Source: Prevotella merdae (lineage in GTDB: Bacteria > Bacteroidota > Bacteroidia > Bacteroidales > Bacteroidaceae). Taken from it: DNA of 21,226 nucleotides. The notes under the pieces were generated by a model. That model did not search any database. It was not told the DNA's origin and was given only the letters and a program-made list of their open reading frames with translations. Position numbers and translations under genes: made by a program. Shown here one piece after another: positions 15,863 to 21,226 of the stretch. The stretch is from assembly GCF_900290275.1 (NCBI RefSeq), contig NZ_LT985331.1, positions 1 through 21,226 of the forward strand, in the 5' to 3' direction. Within the stretch, counting starts at the first letter, position 1, and each line of letters begins with the position of its first letter.

Positions 15863-16498
15863 ATGGCAAAAGTAGGTTACATATTTAACTCGGAGCAGTA
15901 TGACACATTCACCTTTGACCGGGCCTGGATGGAGAAGTATGGCTGCTGCCGTATCATAGAAGATAGTGCAAGCCAAGAGAAGACACGCCCGGAATGGAAG
16001 CAGCTCATGGATTGTCTGGAACGAGGTGACGAACTGGTTATCTCGAAGTTCAGCAATGCACTGCGTGGCGTTCGGGAGTTGGCAATGTTCTTGGAGTTTT
16101 GCAGGGTGAAGGTGATAAGGGTCATTTCCATACAAGACAAGATCGACTCCAAGGGTGAGCTATTCCCAAGTACATCAATAGCCGATGTGCTTTTCATGTT
16201 CGGTTCGTTGTCAGAAGAGGTCGTTGCCTTGCGCAAGGCTACTGCCCATGTGGAATATATCAAGTCGGGTATTAAACCTGCCAAGAGTTCAACTCCAAAG
16301 AAAGGCATCGACCGTGAGAGGAATATCGTCAATATGTATAACAACAACTACACTATCGATGACATCTGGAAGGTCAGCGGCTTCAGGAGCCGCAGCTCGG
16401 TGTTCCGCATACTCAACAAGTATGGGGTGAAGCTGAACCGTGGCAAGTTCAGCGGACCGCTTGGCAAGAGAAAACCAAAGAATGAAAGCGAAATATAA
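15863..16498 (+). CDS. Atypical serine recombinase (resolvase/invertase family)
   Basis: 211 aa from the ATG at 15863. The N-terminal resolvase fold (1-140) is clear: MAKVGYIFNSEQYD, RPEWKQLMDCLERGDELVIS, LRGVRELAMFLEFCRVKVIRVISIQD, ADVLFMFGSLSEEVVALRKA. Ser10 is at the canonical nucleophile position, but the family's YxRVS is YIFNS (Arg8 replaced by Phe) and the KLDRLxR motif is KFSNALR (Asp67 and Arg68 replaced by Ser and Asn; the last Arg kept). A C-terminal helix-turn-helix (about 165-195: YTIDDIWKVSGFRSRSSVFRILNKYG) is intact. It may be a slow or partnered recombinase, or a DNA-binding regulator. It has its own promoter and is followed after 11 bp, with an AGGTGA site, by the CHAT-like gene. 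Confidence 0.8.
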   Translation: MAKVGYIFNSEQYDTFTFDRAWMEKYGCCRIIEDSASQEKTRPEWKQLMDCLERGDELVISKFSNALRGVRELAMFLEFCRVKVIRVISIQDKIDSKGELFPSTSIADVLFMFGSLSEEVVALRKATAHVEYIKSGIKPAKSSTPKKGIDRERNIVNMYNNNYTIDDIWKVSGFRSRSSVFRILNKYGVKLNRGKFSGPLGKRKPKNESEI

Positions 16499-16509
16499 AA
16501 GGTGATTTT

Positions 16510-17088
16510 ATGAAGAATATACTTTGTTTTGAGGGAGAATGGAAATTCAATACCCACAAAAAGCCTGAACGCTTTGATTTGAATAGCGAGCCCATTCTTA
16601 GAATGTTGAAAGAATATCATAAATGCGATGCTATTTATAGGCACATTTTGACAAAAGAGGATTTGAAACTCTACATAGAGTATTTCAACAGGAACAAACG
16701 TGAATGGAATAAAATAGACATTGTTTATATAGCTTGTCATGGTTGGTTTCATTCTATAAGTTTAGAGGGAGAGAATGGAAATGTTGATTTACAAGAATTG
16801 GCAGATATAGCCGGGGATTTCTTCCGTGATAAAATAGTTCACTTTAGTTGCTGTAAAACACTCGCTAACACCTCTGAAGTTGAGCACTTCAAGTCTATTA
16901 CAGGCGCAAAATTGGTATGCGGATATAAGAAGAGCGTAGATGCTATGAAATCAGCCATAGCTGACACGGCTTTACTGAATGAATTGATAACAAGCAACAA
17001 GCCAGGCAATATCAAAAATATTGCCATTAGTAAGTTTCGCAAAACATACAAATCCTTATTGAACGAATTAGATTTTTGTGCAATATAG
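16510..17088 (+). CDS. Small stand-alone caspase/CHAT-like protein
   Basis: 192 aa. The fold signature of CHAT/caspase-like (clan CD) peptidases is visible: a strand ending in the His motif IDIVYIACHGWFHSISL (H77), a spacer with LQELADIAGDFF, then the strand and Cys motif KIVHFSCCKTLA (C114/C115), then LVCGYKKSVDAMKSAIADT. The His-Gly and Cys spacing (37 residues) fits a His-Cys dyad. No partner domain (TPR, effector, gasdermin) is attached and none lies next door, so the substrate is unknown. Similar small stand-alone Bacteroidetes proteins exist under a DUF name (possibly DUF6642; from memory). The gene is AT-richer than its recombinase partner, which suggests separate origin. AGGTGATTTT precedes the ATG. 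Confidence 0.7.
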   Translation: MKNILCFEGEWKFNTHKKPERFDLNSEPILRMLKEYHKCDAIYRHILTKEDLKLYIEYFNRNKREWNKIDIVYIACHGWFHSISLEGENGNVDLQELADIAGDFFRDKIVHFSCCKTLANTSEVEHFKSITGAKLVCGYKKSVDAMKSAIADTALLNELITSNKPGNIKNIAISKFRKTYKSLLNELDFCAI

Positions 17089-17099
17089 ATAAATGGTGA

Positions 17100-17130
17100 G
17101 CCATACTGCAACTGATGCTTGCAGTATGGC
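17100..17130 (+). terminator. Terminator of the recombinase/CHAT cassette
   Basis: Perfect 12-bp stem GCCATACTGCAA (17100-17111) / TTGCAGTATGGC (17119-17130), 7-nt loop, followed by TTTCCC. It lies 11 bp after the CHAT-like stop and closes the two-gene cassette. Confidence 0.8.
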
Positions 17131-17163
17131 TTTCCCATAATACTTGGCAGATAAGGCAATTCC

Positions 17164-17277
17164 TTATCTGTCTCTTCTGAAATCATTTCGCTTGTCTCCG
17201 TGAAAAAGGCTTTTGAGCGTTCCGCCCAAAGCCTTGAACACGAAGAACACCACGAACAAAGATACGATGTCGTCCAT
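17164..17277 (-). CDS. 37-residue single-span membrane peptide
   Basis: Begins MDDIVSLFVVFFVFKALGG and ends in a basic tail (HGDKRNDFRRDR): one hydrophobic segment (about 4-18) with a positively charged C-terminus, so probably N-out/C-in or membrane-associated. The ATG at 17277 lies 19 bp after the stop of the SLOG gene on the same strand, which makes it the third member of that operon. No homologue is recognised. Small size means coding status rests on the hydrophobic pattern and spacing. Confidence 0.5.
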   Translation of the reverse strand: MDDIVSLFVVFFVFKALGGTLKSLFHGDKRNDFRRDR

Positions 17278-17296
17278 ACGCAATAGTTTTCGTTTG

Positions 17297-17797
17297 TTAT
17301 ACTTGTGTCTTGTACAGATTGATGATGTCCATCCCCATCAACTTGGCTTTTCGGCAAGTGTAGAACGTGCCGCCCTTGGGCTTGCCGTCGAAGAAAGCAA
17401 TCAGTCCGCACGAATGAGAAAGCATATAATCATTTCGTCTGAGCAAGCATCCATTGAAATAGTGCTTACTCAACAGGATAGCATCGTCCGCCTTGTCAAG
17501 AATATCCCAATAGCGGTCTTGCTCCCTTGCGCTCCACCTCTCGTTCTGACCGTCATAGGGAATGACGGCAATAAGTTTTAAATTGGAAAGTTCCACTTTC
17601 AATGAAATCACCTCCTCGGCTGCCAACATATCGAAACCGAGTGCCATGCCACAATAGAAATTGGTGATGCCCATAGCATAGAGCAGCCTTATCTTGCCCC
17701 TCAGTTTCTTCCTTATCTCGTCCTTGCGGTCTTCCGCTATCGTGCGATGTCCCGAAAATGCCACAGAATTGGCTTTGATGTACTTTGTCTTCTCCAT
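17297..17797 (-). CDS. SLOG-domain protein, DUF1273 (YpsA-like)
   Basis: 166 aa from the ATG at 17797. Rossmann-like SLOG features in order: VAFSGHRTI (12-20), FYCGMALGFDMLAAEEV (47-63), LKLIAVIPYDGQNERW, QDRYWDILDKADDAILLS, NGCLLRRNDYMLSHSCGLIAFFDGKPKGGTFYT and a closing MDIINLY. These residues bind nucleotide-derived ligands in SLOG proteins; some sense or make signals in conflict systems, others are housekeeping. The ATG lies 1 nt beyond the TGA of the phosphoribosyltransferase gene; an ATG at 17809 would overlap it by 11 bp. Either way the two are translationally coupled. Confidence 0.85.
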   Translation of the reverse strand: MEKTKYIKANSVAFSGHRTIAEDRKDEIRKKLRGKIRLLYAMGITNFYCGMALGFDMLAAEEVISLKVELSNLKLIAVIPYDGQNERWSAREQDRYWDILDKADDAILLSKHYFNGCLLRRNDYMLSHSCGLIAFFDGKPKGGTFYTCRKAKLMGMDIINLYKTQV

Positions 17798-17798
17798 A

Positions 17799-18377
17799 TC
17801 ACTTTGCATATTTATAGTGTGTGCGTCCCAAGAAAAGACCTCCCAACACGTTTCCGCCAAATATTTCCAACTGATTGGCAAAAATGGCATAGCTTGCGCC
17901 GGTCGTTACCACATCATCAAAAACATAGATGTCCTTGCCTTTGAAGTAGGCTTCATCAAACTCAATCACTTGTGTCTTAGTGATGCTCTTTTCCTTGTCA
18001 TGGCGGTGCTCGTGTACTGCCAAGCGGTCGCCTGAAACGGATATGTGCGAATAGCCGTTGATGATGCCGCAAAGCTCGCTCACACGATTACAGAAAGCCA
18101 TGTATCGACTCTCGTTCTTGGCTTGGGTGCTGGCTGGCACACATACAAACACGATGTCCTTTATCTTCTCACCACAAACTTTGATAAGATGTGCTGCGGT
18201 CATTTGCGCCACCTTCTCAAAAGCGTTGTCCCTTGCATCCTTGAACGCCCAAATCAGTTGGCGTGCAGCCACTGCGTCCTCGCCCACATTGCGAACCCTC
18301 ACAGGGAAATACTTCAAGAAAAAATCCATCCTCTTGCTCAGCTGTCTCTTGATGTTGTCGTCTATCATTCTTGCCAT
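17799..18377 (-). CDS. Phosphoribosyltransferase-fold protein (ComF-like)
   Basis: 192 aa. The PRPP-binding loop is clear: strand KDIYVFDDVVTTGAS with D154-D-V-V-T-T-G160. Upstream strands DIVFVCVPAS and the flexible HEHRHDKEKS region match type I phosphoribosyltransferases. The N-terminus (about 1-60) is helical and lacks the Cys4 zinc finger of ComF. Family members salvage bases or, in accessory DNA, are of unknown purpose. The stop overlaps or abuts the SLOG gene, so nucleotide-based joint action is inferred. Internal ATG at 18368 is a second possible start. Confidence 0.82.
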   Translation of the reverse strand: MARMIDDNIKRQLSKRMDFFLKYFPVRVRNVGEDAVAARQLIWAFKDARDNAFEKVAQMTAAHLIKVCGEKIKDIVFVCVPASTQAKNESRYMAFCNRVSELCGIINGYSHISVSGDRLAVHEHRHDKEKSITKTQVIEFDEAYFKGKDIYVFDDVVTTGASYAIFANQLEIFGGNVLGGLFLGRTHYKYAK

Positions 18378-18571
18378 AGTCGGAAAAATTATTTGCGTTA
18401 AACTCGATTATTTATTTTCCCTATTTTCGGAAGCCTTTCGGCTTGCCCAAGGGATATTTTTCCGCCACGCAAAGGAGTTGGAAGGCAAAAAGACAAATCG
18501 GAAGCGAAAAATACGCTCTATATGCAAGGCACATAGAGGAAGATTTTTTGAAAAGCATCCATGATGCCCAA

Positions 18572-18602
18572 TTTGGCATTTGCCACGCAACTGGTACCTT
18601 TG
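18572..18602 (+). promoter_or_regulatory. Near-consensus Bacteroidetes promoter reading into the repeat region
   Basis: -33 TTTG (18572-18575), a 19-bp spacer, and -7 TACCTTTG (18595-18602). This is the only site in the window where I see both boxes with proper spacing. Transcription would start near 18609 and proceed into the 488-bp repeats; no convincing long ORF lies directly downstream. Confidence 0.6.
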
Positions 18603-18683
18603 CGGAAAATATCCGAAGCGGCAAAGACGATGGACGAAATGAAATGGCTATAAGTGCTACTACATAAGATTACAACAAGAAAA

Positions 18684-18745
18684 GGGTGGGTGTGGAACTG
18701 CGCCATCGGTGCAATTCCGCAAGGGAGGGACGAAGTGCTATAAAG
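18684..18745. repeat. Collapsed remnant of the 488-bp repeat
   Basis: GGGTGGGTGTGGAACTGCGC (18684-18703) matches 18 of 20 positions of the repeat's GGGTGGGAGTGAAACTGCGC block, and GGGAGGGACGAAGTG (from 18723) matches the end block GGGTGGGACGAAGCG of the second copy. About 160-200 bp of the unit's interior is missing between them. Confidence 0.5.
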
Positions 18746-18772
18746 AGAGAATGGCTTGCCGATTATAACTGA

Positions 18773-19242
18773 AGGACGGAACAAAGATGCAGCAGGAGTA
18801 ATTGGGAAACTCTCTTGGCATTCATGCCGAGTGTGTTTCCGCTCCAGCCTTCATGCCATGTGGCTTATTGCAGTAGCGACAGTTGGTCGCCACAGTCAAG
18901 GAGCCTTTTGGCATGAAATCTTTGTAACGGCTATAAAAGGGTAAATCATGGATTATAAAAGGAAGACGAGAAGCGAATATAAAAGATATGGGTGGGAGTG
19001 AAACTGCGCAACAGCCAGACAAGCTATCCCACGAAAGGGGTGGCATTGGTAGACAGCATGTAAGTGACGGTTGCGTCACGGATGCCGTTAGCCAATGCCA
19101 TTCTGTTCGTGCTTGTCCTTCGGCAAATGGTCATTCTTCATCTTTCGGGATGTTACTCCCGATAAATGAAGAATGTCGCTTTGACGAACTGTTGGTGCGG
19201 TTTCGCAGATGGGTGGAACAAAGTAATAAAAATGGAAAGACG
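18773..19242. repeat. 488-bp-period tandem repeat, copy 1
   Basis: Begins AGGACGGAACAAAGATGC; nearly identical to copy 2 at an offset of 488 bp, with only scattered substitutions. It holds three nested hairpins: (1) CATGCCA 18852-18858 / TGGCATG 18909-18915 enclosing GCGAC/GTCGC; (2) GGCATTGG 19042-19049 / CCAATGCC 19092-19099 enclosing GCAT/ATGC and GTGACG-gttg-CGTCAC; (3) CATTCTTCAT 19132-19141 / ATGAAGAATG 19166-19175 enclosing CGGGA/TCCCG and flanked by CAAA/TTTG. TATAAAAG occurs at 18932, 18954 and 18978. Possible reading frames on the + strand (17 aa at 18948-19001 and 89 aa from 18988) overlap the hairpins; I do not count them as proven genes. Confidence 0.85.
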
Positions 19243-19260
19243 ACCTGTCATTTATAAAAG

Positions 19261-19730
19261 AGGACGGAACAAAGATGCGGCAGGAGTCATTGGGAAACTC
19301 TCTTGGCATCCATGCCGAGTGTGTTTCCGCTCCAGCCTTTATGCCATGTGGCTTATTGCAGTAGCGACAGTTGGTCGCCACAGTCAAGGAGCCTTTTGGC
19401 ATGAAATCTTTGTAACGGCTATAAAAGGGAAAAACATGGATTATAAAAGGAAGACGAGAAGCGAATATAAAAGATATGGGTGGGAGTGAAACAGCGCAAC
19501 AGCCAGACAAGCTACCCAACGAAAAGGGTGGCATTGGTAGACAGCATGTAAGTGACGGTTGCGTCACGGATGCCGTTAGCCAATGCCACTCTGTTCGTGC
19601 TTGTCCTTCGGCAAATGGTCATTCTTCATCTTTCGGGATGTTACTCCCGATAAATGAAGAATGTCGCTTTGACGAACTGTTGGTGCGGTTTCGCAGATGG
19701 GTGGGACGAAGCGGTAAAAAAGAAAGATGA
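19261..19730. repeat. 488-bp-period tandem repeat, copy 2
   Basis: Second copy of the unit with the same three hairpins and the TATAAAAG triplet at 19420, 19442 and 19466. Differences from copy 1 are few and do not favour silent codon positions clearly: TCA to CCA, CAT to TAT and a TAA to AAA change that fuses two small frames. The 17-residue frame MDYKRKTRSEYKRYGWE is identical in both copies. After 19700 the similarity fades. Confidence 0.85.
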
Positions 19731-19763
19731 TTTGGCAGATATAAAGGGAACTCGTAATGGCGG

Positions 19764-19807
19764 TTATAAGAGTAAACTTGCTAATAGTGGGTATAAAAGT
19801 AAACATG
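19764..19807. repeat. Short direct repeat around TATAAAAGTAAAC
   Basis: GGTTATAAGAGTAAACTTGC is followed by GGGTATAAAAGTAAACATGG about 29 bp later. They extend the TATAAAAG series of the 488-bp repeats toward the ssb gene. Confidence 0.5.
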
Positions 19808-19824
19808 GTTGTATGAGCAAAACA

Positions 19825-19844
19825 AAAGCGACCGAAGCCGCTTT
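19825..19844 (-). terminator. Terminator of ssb
   Basis: On the - strand: AAAGCGGC, TTCG loop, GTCGCTTT, then TGTTTT. An 8-bp stem with a UUCG tetraloop and a U-rich tail, 25 bp after the ssb stop codon. A textbook intrinsic terminator. Confidence 0.85.
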
Positions 19845-19869
19845 GTTTATTGGAGAGAATGAAGAAATC

Positions 19870-20253
19870 CTATTTCTTGCCTTTCTTGGTAGGCTTTTCA
19901 GGCTCTGCCGCAGGAGTTTCCTCCTTGTCTGGTGTAGGATAGAACTTGTTTGCGATGAAGACGATGCGGTTGTGCTTGGTGCCTTGCTGATTAACCCACT
20001 CATCAGGCTTGAAGTAGCCCTCGACGGTGAGCATGGTTCCCTTCTGCAGCTTGTCGAAAGAGTCAACATGCTCATTCTTGCGCCATGCCTCCATGTTCAT
20101 GAAAGCTGATACTCTGTTGGTCTCCTCACCATTCTTCTCCTGACGGCTGACTGCCAATGAGAAACGTGCTACTGAAGCGTTGGTGAACTGACGGATTTCT
20201 GCGTTGTTGCCTACGAATCCTGTTACTACGAAAGTGTTCTCGATCTTTTTCAT
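19870..20253 (-). CDS. ssb: Single-stranded DNA-binding protein
   Basis: 127 aa. OB-fold SSB pattern: ENTFVVTGFVGNNAEIRQFTNASVARFSLAVSR, FMNMEAWRKNEHVDSFDKLQKGTMLTVEGYFKPDEW, then NRIVFIANKFYPTP. The C-terminus (EETPAAEPEKPTKKGKK) is lysine-rich and lacks the acidic DDDIPF-type tip that docks partners in chromosomal SSB, so this is an element-encoded variant. It coats single-stranded DNA during transfer or replication. It stands alone with a strong terminator, and lies between the structured repeat region and a divergent pair of small ORFs. Confidence 0.9.
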   Translation of the reverse strand: MKKIENTFVVTGFVGNNAEIRQFTNASVARFSLAVSRQEKNGEETNRVSAFMNMEAWRKNEHVDSFDKLQKGTMLTVEGYFKPDEWVNQQGTKHNRIVFIANKFYPTPDKEETPAAEPEKPTKKGKK

Positions 20254-20456
20254 ATTGAATTACTTTTTGAAGTGAAACTTAATTTTTACATGCAATTCAA
20301 AAGCAGGGATGTGGCACATGAGGACAGCACCATGAAAATCGACTATAATACTCGTTTTCTGTTGGCGGTGAGGAGAAAAAGGAAGATTATCGGCTATTTT
20401 ATTGGTCACAGCGAAGCGACCGCACAAGACGGATTCCATCTGTCGAAGCATCACGC

Positions 20457-20464
20457 TACCTTTG
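20457..20464 (+). promoter_or_regulatory. -7 box (TACCTTTG) upstream of two small ORFs
   Basis: Exact TAnnTTTG match, transcription start predicted near 20471. No -33 TTTG at proper spacing. A leader hairpin CGGTAATTC (20493-20501) / GAATACCG (20516-20523) lies before the ATG at 20536. The remaining 20254-20456 stretch shows no gene I can support. Confidence 0.45.
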
Positions 20465-20535
20465 CATAGGAAAAATAGTGGCTTCAAAAAATCGGTAATT
20501 CAGAAAAGGACGCAAGAATACCGTAACAGCATCGT

Positions 20536-20715
20536 ATGGCTCAATCATTTGCAGTAACCGTCACCAATGCAAAACACGTTTCCATGGCGTGTGACGTCAT
20601 AAACAATGGTAAACCAACAGGCAATACACTTTTCCGCATGGAGGGTGGTCGCATGAGCATATTGACAAAGACAAGCAGAAGGAGAACCTGCTTCGAAGGC
20701 TACTCCTATTTGTAG
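20536..20715 (+). CDS. 59-residue hypothetical protein
   Basis: Starts MAQSFAVTVTNAKHVSMACD and ends LTKTSRRRTCFEGYSYL. The alternating hydrophobic N-terminus suggests a small beta-rich protein; the SRRR patch is basic. Not recognised with certainty. Support: a TACCTTTG box 72 bp upstream and a second small ORF with a good ribosome-binding site 12 bp downstream. Confidence 0.45.
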   Translation: MAQSFAVTVTNAKHVSMACDVINNGKPTGNTLFRMEGGRMSILTKTSRRRTCFEGYSYL

Positions 20716-20727
20716 AGGAAGGTAAGC

Positions 20728-20883
20728 ATGAGCAACCAACTACAATCGCAATGCTGCAAACAAGATCCATCCTCAGACAAAAGGCTTCATTGTACGAAAA
20801 GCTCCAAGAAAGGCGTAGTCGCAGATTTTATCTCATACAAAGAGGCAGGTTGCCATTTGGCGAATACAACCATCAAAGCATAG
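20728..20883 (+). CDS. 51-residue hypothetical protein
   Basis: Starts MSNQLQSQCCKQDPSSDKRL and ends KEAGCHLANTTIKA; Cys- and Lys-rich, no family recognised. GAGGAAGG (20715-20722) precedes the ATG by 5 nt, one of the better Shine-Dalgarno sites in the window. It ends 16 bp before a terminator hairpin. Probably co-transcribed with the 59-residue ORF. Confidence 0.4.
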   Translation: MSNQLQSQCCKQDPSSDKRLHCTKSSKKGVVADFISYKEAGCHLANTTIKA

Positions 20884-20899
20884 CCATATAAAAGTTTAT

Positions 20900-20925
20900 C
20901 GGCAAACGATGAAGGGAGTTTGCCG
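20900..20925 (+). terminator. Hairpin terminator after the small ORF pair
   Basis: CGGCAAAC (20900-20907) / GTTTGCCG (20918-20925), perfect 8-bp stem, 10-nt loop, followed by TTTC. Confidence 0.65.
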
Positions 20926-21003
20926 TTTCATACAAAAGGGCTTTTACTGGCGGAAAGAAAAAAGATGCCTGGCGAGCATAACCTTCACCAAGCATCCTTT
21001 TCG

Positions 21004-21180
21004 TCAGTCATAGACAAGAACGTCATCACGTCTTTCTACAATTTCCTTGCCATTGCGCAATTTTACTACGATGTCCTCACCATAGTCTGCAACCACGAAA
21101 CCTTCTGTGCGTCCTCTGTAGGGTATCAGCAGTGTGCAACTGCAACCGATAATGTCGGTCAATTCTTCGTATTCAAACAT
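21004..21180 (-). CDS. 58-residue SH3-like hypothetical protein
   Basis: Reads MFEYEELTDIIGCSCTLLIP, then YRGRTEGFVVADYGEDIVVK and LRNGKEIVERRDDVLVYD. Regular strands with turns at YRGR, YGED and RNGKE suggest a small SH3-like barrel. Not a recognised family. The even composition and clean start-to-stop frame make it more credible than the surrounding short frames. The last 46 bp of the window upstream of it hold nothing I can call. Confidence 0.5.
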   Translation of the reverse strand: MFEYEELTDIIGCSCTLLIPYRGRTEGFVVADYGEDIVVKLRNGKEIVERRDDVLVYD

Positions 21181-21226
21181 AGCTCTATAAAGTTTGTGGG
21201 TTCTCCGAATGATAAATCACCTTGCA

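Noticed and set aside
19042..19099. tRNA-like segment in the repeat (ATTGGTAGACAGC resembles a tRNA-Leu D arm)
   Set aside because: No T-arm GTTCRA motif, anticodon stem or acceptor pairing follows; the symmetry is better explained as one long rod.
18822..19567. Open frames of 85 and 159 codons on the - strand across the repeats
   Set aside because: Changes between the copies alter amino acids freely, the frames cross the hairpins, and no start signal is present; probably spurious.
18773..19730. CRISPR-like array
   Set aside because: The units are 488 bp long with no short repeats separated by unique spacers, and no cas genes are present.
20272..20469. 65-codon + strand frame upstream of the small ORFs
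   Set aside because: It crosses the ssb upstream region and the TACCTTTG box, with no ribosome-binding site and no protein-like pattern.

Overview
The window looks like part of a mobile element (integrative/conjugative or mobilizable, or a plasmid) from the order Bacteroidales; a Bacteroides or Prevotella-like host is my best guess. Grounds: several promoters fit the Bacteroidetes TAnnTTTG -7 box, Shine-Dalgarno sites are few, and the gene families (MobV relaxase, ArdC-type zincins, DUF2958, AAA_14/DUF4143 ATPase, OmpA-like porin, SSB) are typical of mobile DNA in this order. There are no rRNA, tRNA, CRISPR or core housekeeping genes. Family names come from motif recognition only; no database was searched.

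Left block (1-5592, + strand): a four-gene DNA-transfer support operon. It holds a 5'-truncated polyvalent protein (degenerate zincin plus a C-terminal MutS domain I), a glucosaminidase/M23 cell-wall hydrolase, a tandem OB-fold protein, and an ArdC-type protein with an intact HEMVH zincin motif. A 13-bp perfect inverted repeat (5617-5668) ends it. Four small genes follow on the - strand (5682-7068), including a DUF2958 protein. Next is an AAA_14/DUF4143 ATPase (+) preceded by three 38-bp palindromes, the last overlapping its probable transcription start and start codon.

Middle block (9043-15507, - strand): from the far end come a lipoprotein, two unknown proteins and a membrane protein in a tight run, then a winged-helix protein, a candidate oriT, a MobV relaxase with Tyr where relatives carry the catalytic His, and an OmpA-like outer-membrane protein directly after the relaxase.

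Right block (15.6-21.2 kb): an atypical serine recombinase and a small caspase/CHAT-like protein form a two-gene + strand cassette with its own promoter and terminator. On the - strand lie a phosphoribosyltransferase, an overlapping or abutting SLOG (DUF1273-like) protein and a 37-residue membrane peptide. Then comes a 1.4-kb region dominated by two tandem copies of a 488-bp-period repeat, each with three nested hairpins and a TATAAAAG cluster, fed by a near-consensus promoter. An SSB gene and three very small ORFs close the window.

The best candidates for something undescribed are the recombinase/CHAT-like pair, the PRT/SLOG/micro-membrane-protein trio, the structured 488-bp repeats, and the triple palindrome controlling the AAA ATPase.
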